A DNA stretch of 64,000 nucleotides from Bacillota bacterium. Its GTDB lineage: Bacteria > Bacillota > Clostridia > Oscillospirales > Acutalibacteraceae. The position numbers and the translations under genes are program-made. This document shows positions 61,129 through 64,000 of this stretch, piece after piece. Numbering within the stretch: position 1 is the stretch's first letter; each line of letters starts with the position of its first letter. Under the pieces are notes generated by a model, which was given only the letters and a program-made list of their open reading frames with translations, was not told where the DNA came from and searched no databases. The DNA lies in contig JAEWDK010000020.1 of assembly GCA_023390175.1 (NCBI GenBank), positions 248,001-312,000 of the forward strand, given 5' to 3'.

Positions 61129-61835
61129 TATGAACGGCTGTCCCGCGACGACGAGTTGCAGGGTGAGAGCAACAGCATATCCCATCAGAAGCAAATGTTG
61201 GAGGAATACGCCCGAAAGAATAGATTTCCGGAACCCGATTTGACCGACCGGGGTTCACGGCCATGATGGAGGAAGTCGAAGCGGGACATGTAGAGACTGT
61301 CATCGTGAAAGACATAGCCGTTTGGGGCGTGATTATCTCAAAGTCGGACAATCATGGAGATTCTGCGGCAAAAAAAGCAAAAGGAATACAATTCTCTGTT
61401 AGCAAGTGATAAGGAGATCGACCGGCTGTTTGACCGAATGTATGAGGATAACGTGGCCGGGAAAATTTCAGACGAACAGTTTTCAAAAATGACTAAGCAA
61501 TATGAGGACGAGCAGGGCGGATAAAAACGCTGAGGGCCGAGCTCGATAAAGAAAGCCGTCGGACGGTAGGCACAGATATGTTCATTGGCACCGCACGCAA
61601 ATACACCAGAGCCAGAAAGCTCATACCGCGTATGCTGAACGAACTGATCGACCACATTGAAGTACATCAGGCCAAAAAGGTGAACGGCGTATATGTCCAG
61701 AAGCTGACTATTTATTATAATTGTATCGGCTCCATTGAAATACCTAATATTTCAACCCTGCCGGAACCGGACATTATGGTACAGATAAGAAAAGGAGTAG
61801 CCGTAAGCTACTCCCAAGCGCAGATGGCAGGATAA
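61129..61835 (+). pseudogene. Decayed large serine recombinase (Tn1549/Tn4451-type, DUF4368)
   Basis: Recognisable pieces in more than one frame. 61129-61261: YERLSRDDELQGESNSISHQ, the catalytic-domain start, ending at a stop. 61254-61350: TAMMEEVEAGHVETVIVKD followed by a shift to RLGRDYLKVGQ. 61351-61523: coiled-coil and KEIDRLFDRMYEDNVAGKIS, then a stop. 61578-61835: FIGTARKYTRARKLIPRMLN and IDHIEVHQAKKVNG, the DUF4368 C terminus. An internal deletion of several hundred residues removes most of the recombinase and zinc-ribbon region. It cannot work; it is the footprint of an integrative element. Confidence 0.88.
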
Positions 61836-61841
61836 GCATAT

Positions 61842-61890
61842 AAAAAAGCGAGTGTTCTTACAGCACTTTCAAATGCTATAAGGACACTCG
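61842..61890 (-). terminator. Possible terminator downstream of the mannosidase gene
   Basis: An imperfect 17-bp stem (61849-61865 with 61874-61890) and 8-nt loop, followed on the minus strand by six T (61847-61842). It lies 250 bases past the mannosidase stop. The bases between (61891-62141) contain no recognisable feature. Confidence 0.55.
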
Positions 61891-62141
61891 GCATGAAGCG
61901 GAAAACGGGAATCGGCTGATGCGGTTTGCCGCTCGCGTTCCGCGCGGCCCTCCGTCTTTCCCGGCATTCTCGGTTACCCTGCTGTTTCCCGAACCTGCGC
62001 CGGGGTTCTCTTCCTCTTTTTGTCTAAAGACCTATATTCTGATACAATGTGGCTCCCCGTTCTGATGGAACACTCCGAAAAGAGTTGCTTTACGGAAGCT
62101 TAGCTTCGCAGGAAGATTACTGTTGTCGTACCGTTCCCGTA

Positions 62142-64000
62142 CTACATCAGTTTTAATGTATGGACTTCGAAAGGCATAAATAAGAGCTTTACATGACCGT
62201 TCTTAACCAAAATCGGCTGTAGCTCATCCTCTATTAAGTTCGTAAGCGAACATTTGCTAAATGTATTTAAAATTGTAATGTCAGCCTCTGTACAGTCACC
62301 TTTGTTTTCGTAAAGCCGTACAATGACTGCATTGTCATCCTCACACAATTTGACAGTTTCAATGATGATATTATCATTGAAAGTCAGAACGGGTACCGGC
62401 AATTCTCCCGACCCAGAACACACAACAGGCTTTTGGTTGAACTGATATGCTACCTTCTGTACATCGCTCTGATGCAGATTTCCCTCATGCGGGTAGAGTG
62501 CATAGGAAAAAGTGTGTTCCCCTTTGTCGGCGTCAATACCGGGGTAATTTGGGCTGCGCAGCAGCCCCAGGCTAAGCATACCGTTTTTGGCATAATGTCC
62601 ATACTTGCAGTCGTTCAATAAAGCAAGGCCGCAAATATTGTCTGAAACGTCTGCCCACTTATGGGCCGCCACTTCGATTTTGGCATAGTCAAGGCTTGTA
62701 TTTTCCAGCATTGTCCGTTCAATATGGCCAAACTGAATATCGCATGACACTTTATCGCTCTTGATACCAAGCGGGAAATCCGCGCGCAGCATTTTTCCGC
62801 TTTCGCGCCAGTTCACCTGGCAATCGAAGGTTACCATCGGGCTGTCGGCAAGCAATGTAATGGTCTGCTGCAGATCCGACTGGCCATAATGATACGTCTG
62901 GACAATAACGGCCTTTTCCGACGTCACGTTTACCTCTTGATTTTTAAGCTCAAATCTATGACTTGGCTTATCGCGGTAGTTAATCGGGAAATCCCACGCG
63001 TCGCCGTTATCGGTGTAGACCGAAAGTACGGACGCCCCGCTTTCCGGCTTCAGCATTTCGCGCCCCGTACGTTTATCATAAAAGCGGGCTATCGTGCCGT
63101 TATCAGCAAGCTGCAGGATAATAAACGGATTTTCGAAAGTATTGTGATCTCGATTCATATGACATTCAATTGGTTTTGCCTGGCACAGCGGAGTAACCCC
63201 GAAGGGCTTCAAAGACAGGCGCTTTTCTTCACCGTCAACAGTCACCGATGTGTCATACTGCCAGCCGAGCGGATTAAACAAAGCGGGAGCGTCGTCTTGC
63301 GCCATAGACGCTAAGGCGTTATGAAGAATTTTCCGCGTCTTTTGTTCCAATATGGAATAGCAAGCCAGTGATTCATCATAAACACGCTTAATGGATGATC
63401 CGGGCAAAATGTCATGAAATTGATACAGCAAAACTTCTTGCCAAATCTCCGTTAGCTCGGTGCGCGGATAAGGGGTTCCTGCCTTTAAAAATGCTTGCGT
63501 ACAGGCAAGCTCGGACGCGTGGAGCAATTGCTCCATCACACGGTTCATTTTTTTATTTTTCGCCTGCGTGGTCAGGGTCCCTTGGTGGACTTCAACATAT
63601 AGCTCCCCTTTGTACACCGGGTAGCGTGCGCTGTCTTTGTCGAGCGCATGGAAAAAATCATCCGCTGTGGTGCGCTTCACTGGGCAGCTTCCCGCAAGGT
63701 GCTGCTGTCGGTCAAGACGCTCCGCATGTTCAAGCCCCGGGCCGCCGCCGCCGTCGCCGATTCCGTACACAATCAGCGCTTTATCGCACAGCCCCTTTTC
63801 CTGATACTGCTTGGCTGCCTTTTTCATTGATGAAGGCAATGCCGCACTGTTGTAGGTGCCTTCAGGCGGCATATGCGTAAGCACCGCGGTCCCATCAATC
63901 CCCTTCCACATAAAAGTGTGATAGGGAAATTTGTTAATTTTGCTCCAGCTAAGCTTAATGGTGCTGAAATAATCGCAGCCGGACTTTTTGATAATCTGAG
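62142..64000 (-). CDS. Alpha-mannosidase, GH38 family (5' end outside the window)
   Basis: The last ~619 residues of a GH38 enzyme; the frame stays open from an ATG at 63911 to the window end (IIKKSGCDYFSTIKLSW...FPYHTFMWKGIDGT), so the start lies beyond 64000. The N-terminal catalytic (beta/alpha)7 domain with the nucleophile Asp is mostly missing from view. The conserved EVLLYQFHDILPGSSIKRVYDES, the middle helical domain, and the C-terminal beta-sandwich with NPLGW and DNGTIARFYDKRTGREML are all intact. It would hydrolyse alpha-mannosides released from glycans or oligosaccharides, in the cytoplasm (no signal visible in the part seen). Confidence 0.92.
   Translation of the reverse strand, partial: QIIKKSGCDYFSTIKLSWSKINKFPYHTFMWKGIDGTAVLTHMPPEGTYNSAALPSSMKKAAKQYQEKGLCDKALIVYGIGDGGGGPGLEHAERLDRQQHLAGSCPVKRTTADDFFHALDKDSARYPVYKGELYVEVHQGTLTTQAKNKKMNRVMEQLLHASELACTQAFLKAGTPYPRTELTEIWQEVLLYQFHDILPGSSIKRVYDESLACYSILEQKTRKILHNALASMAQDDAPALFNPLGWQYDTSVTVDGEEKRLSLKPFGVTPLCQAKPIECHMNRDHNTFENPFIILQLADNGTIARFYDKRTGREMLKPESGASVLSVYTDNGDAWDFPINYRDKPSHRFELKNQEVNVTSEKAVIVQTYHYGQSDLQQTITLLADSPMVTFDCQVNWRESGKMLRADFPLGIKSDKVSCDIQFGHIERTMLENTSLDYAKIEVAAHKWADVSDNICGLALLNDCKYGHYAKNGMLSLGLLRSPNYPGIDADKGEHTFSYALYPHEGNLHQSDVQKVAYQFNQKPVVCSGSGELPVPVLTFNDNIIIETVKLCEDDNAVIVRLYENKGDCTEADITILNTFSKCSLTNLIEDELQPILVKNGHVKLLFMPFEVHTLKLM

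Noticed and set aside
61075..61130. GGTGAAAGTCC followed by stem-like bases, reminiscent of a group II intron 5' region
   Set aside because: Only about ten bases match, with no domain V or intron-encoded protein nearby; more likely part of the decayed element.
1..64000. CRISPR arrays, rRNA or tRNA genes
   Set aside because: No regularly spaced repeats, no rRNA-like sequence and no tRNA cloverleaf or CCA-type 3' end were noticed while reading either strand.

Overview
The window looks like chromosomal DNA of a spore-forming, Gram-positive member of the Clostridia (probably an Oscillospirales/Ruminococcaceae-type organism). The reasons are sporulation genes (spoVD-type PBP, yqfC, yqfD, ylbJ), AGGAGG-type ribosome binding sites almost everywhere, a ylxM-ffh-rpsP-khpA-rimM-trmD block, and a yqfC-yqfD-phoH-ybeY-dgkA-era-yqzL-recO block. 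The left ~36 kb is a conserved, almost entirely minus-strand core. The right ~28 kb is accessory DNA and is visibly more AT-rich (judged by eye, not computed).

Layout from left to right. 0.1-3.9 kb: a membrane protein, a Mn-type cation diffusion facilitator coupled to an orphan fumarase beta subunit, and corA, preceded by an overlapping short leader ORF that begins M-N-P-D-P. 4-16 kb: the division and cell wall (dcw) cluster, transcribed leftward from a consensus promoter with MraZ-box-like repeats: mraZ, rsmH, ftsL, spoVD, a shrunken Mur-ligase relic, mraY, ftsW, murG, murA, ftsQ, ftsZ. murE, murF and murD are missing from their usual places. 16-20 kb: a coiled-coil protein, coaD, rsmD and uvrC, then two small plus-strand genes. 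20.6-25 kb: HPr, trmD, rimM, khpA, rpsP, ffh, ylxM. 25-36 kb: a YpmS-like protein, mutS2, a metallophosphoesterase, recO, yqzL (hidden under recO), era, dgkA, ybeY, phoH, yqfD, yqfC, then ylbJ and a Cys-rich small protein on the plus strand.

36-47 kb: an FMN reductase and a His-rich YmaF protein, then a seven-gene leftward sugar operon. It encodes an Mgl-type ABC importer (binding lipoprotein, double ATPase, permease), a second membrane-anchored sugar-binding protein with a YesM-type kinase and a YesN-type AraC response regulator (a three-component sugar sensor), and an HSL-type esterase. Two hairpins inside the operon may set subunit ratios.

48-54.5 kb: a 1232-residue membrane protein that joins DUF2062-like, GH18, NodB deacetylase and GT2 synthase modules, followed by a lipoprotein and a YcxB-like membrane protein. 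55-61 kb: a beta-lactam-responsive locus of blaI and blaR1 on the plus strand facing a MecA-like PBP, an Asp-box (BNR) membrane protein and a 52-residue peptide on the minus strand. Both promoters carry the same 16-nt -10/operator module, so the whole locus appears to be one BlaI regulon. A decayed large serine recombinase lies next to it (61.1-61.8 kb), which suggests past mobility. The window ends inside a GH38 alpha-mannosidase whose 5' end lies beyond base 64000.

For many genes the start was chosen from the ribosome binding site rather than from the longest reading frame; these choices are noted in the entries. Family assignments rest on motif recognition by eye; no database search was run.
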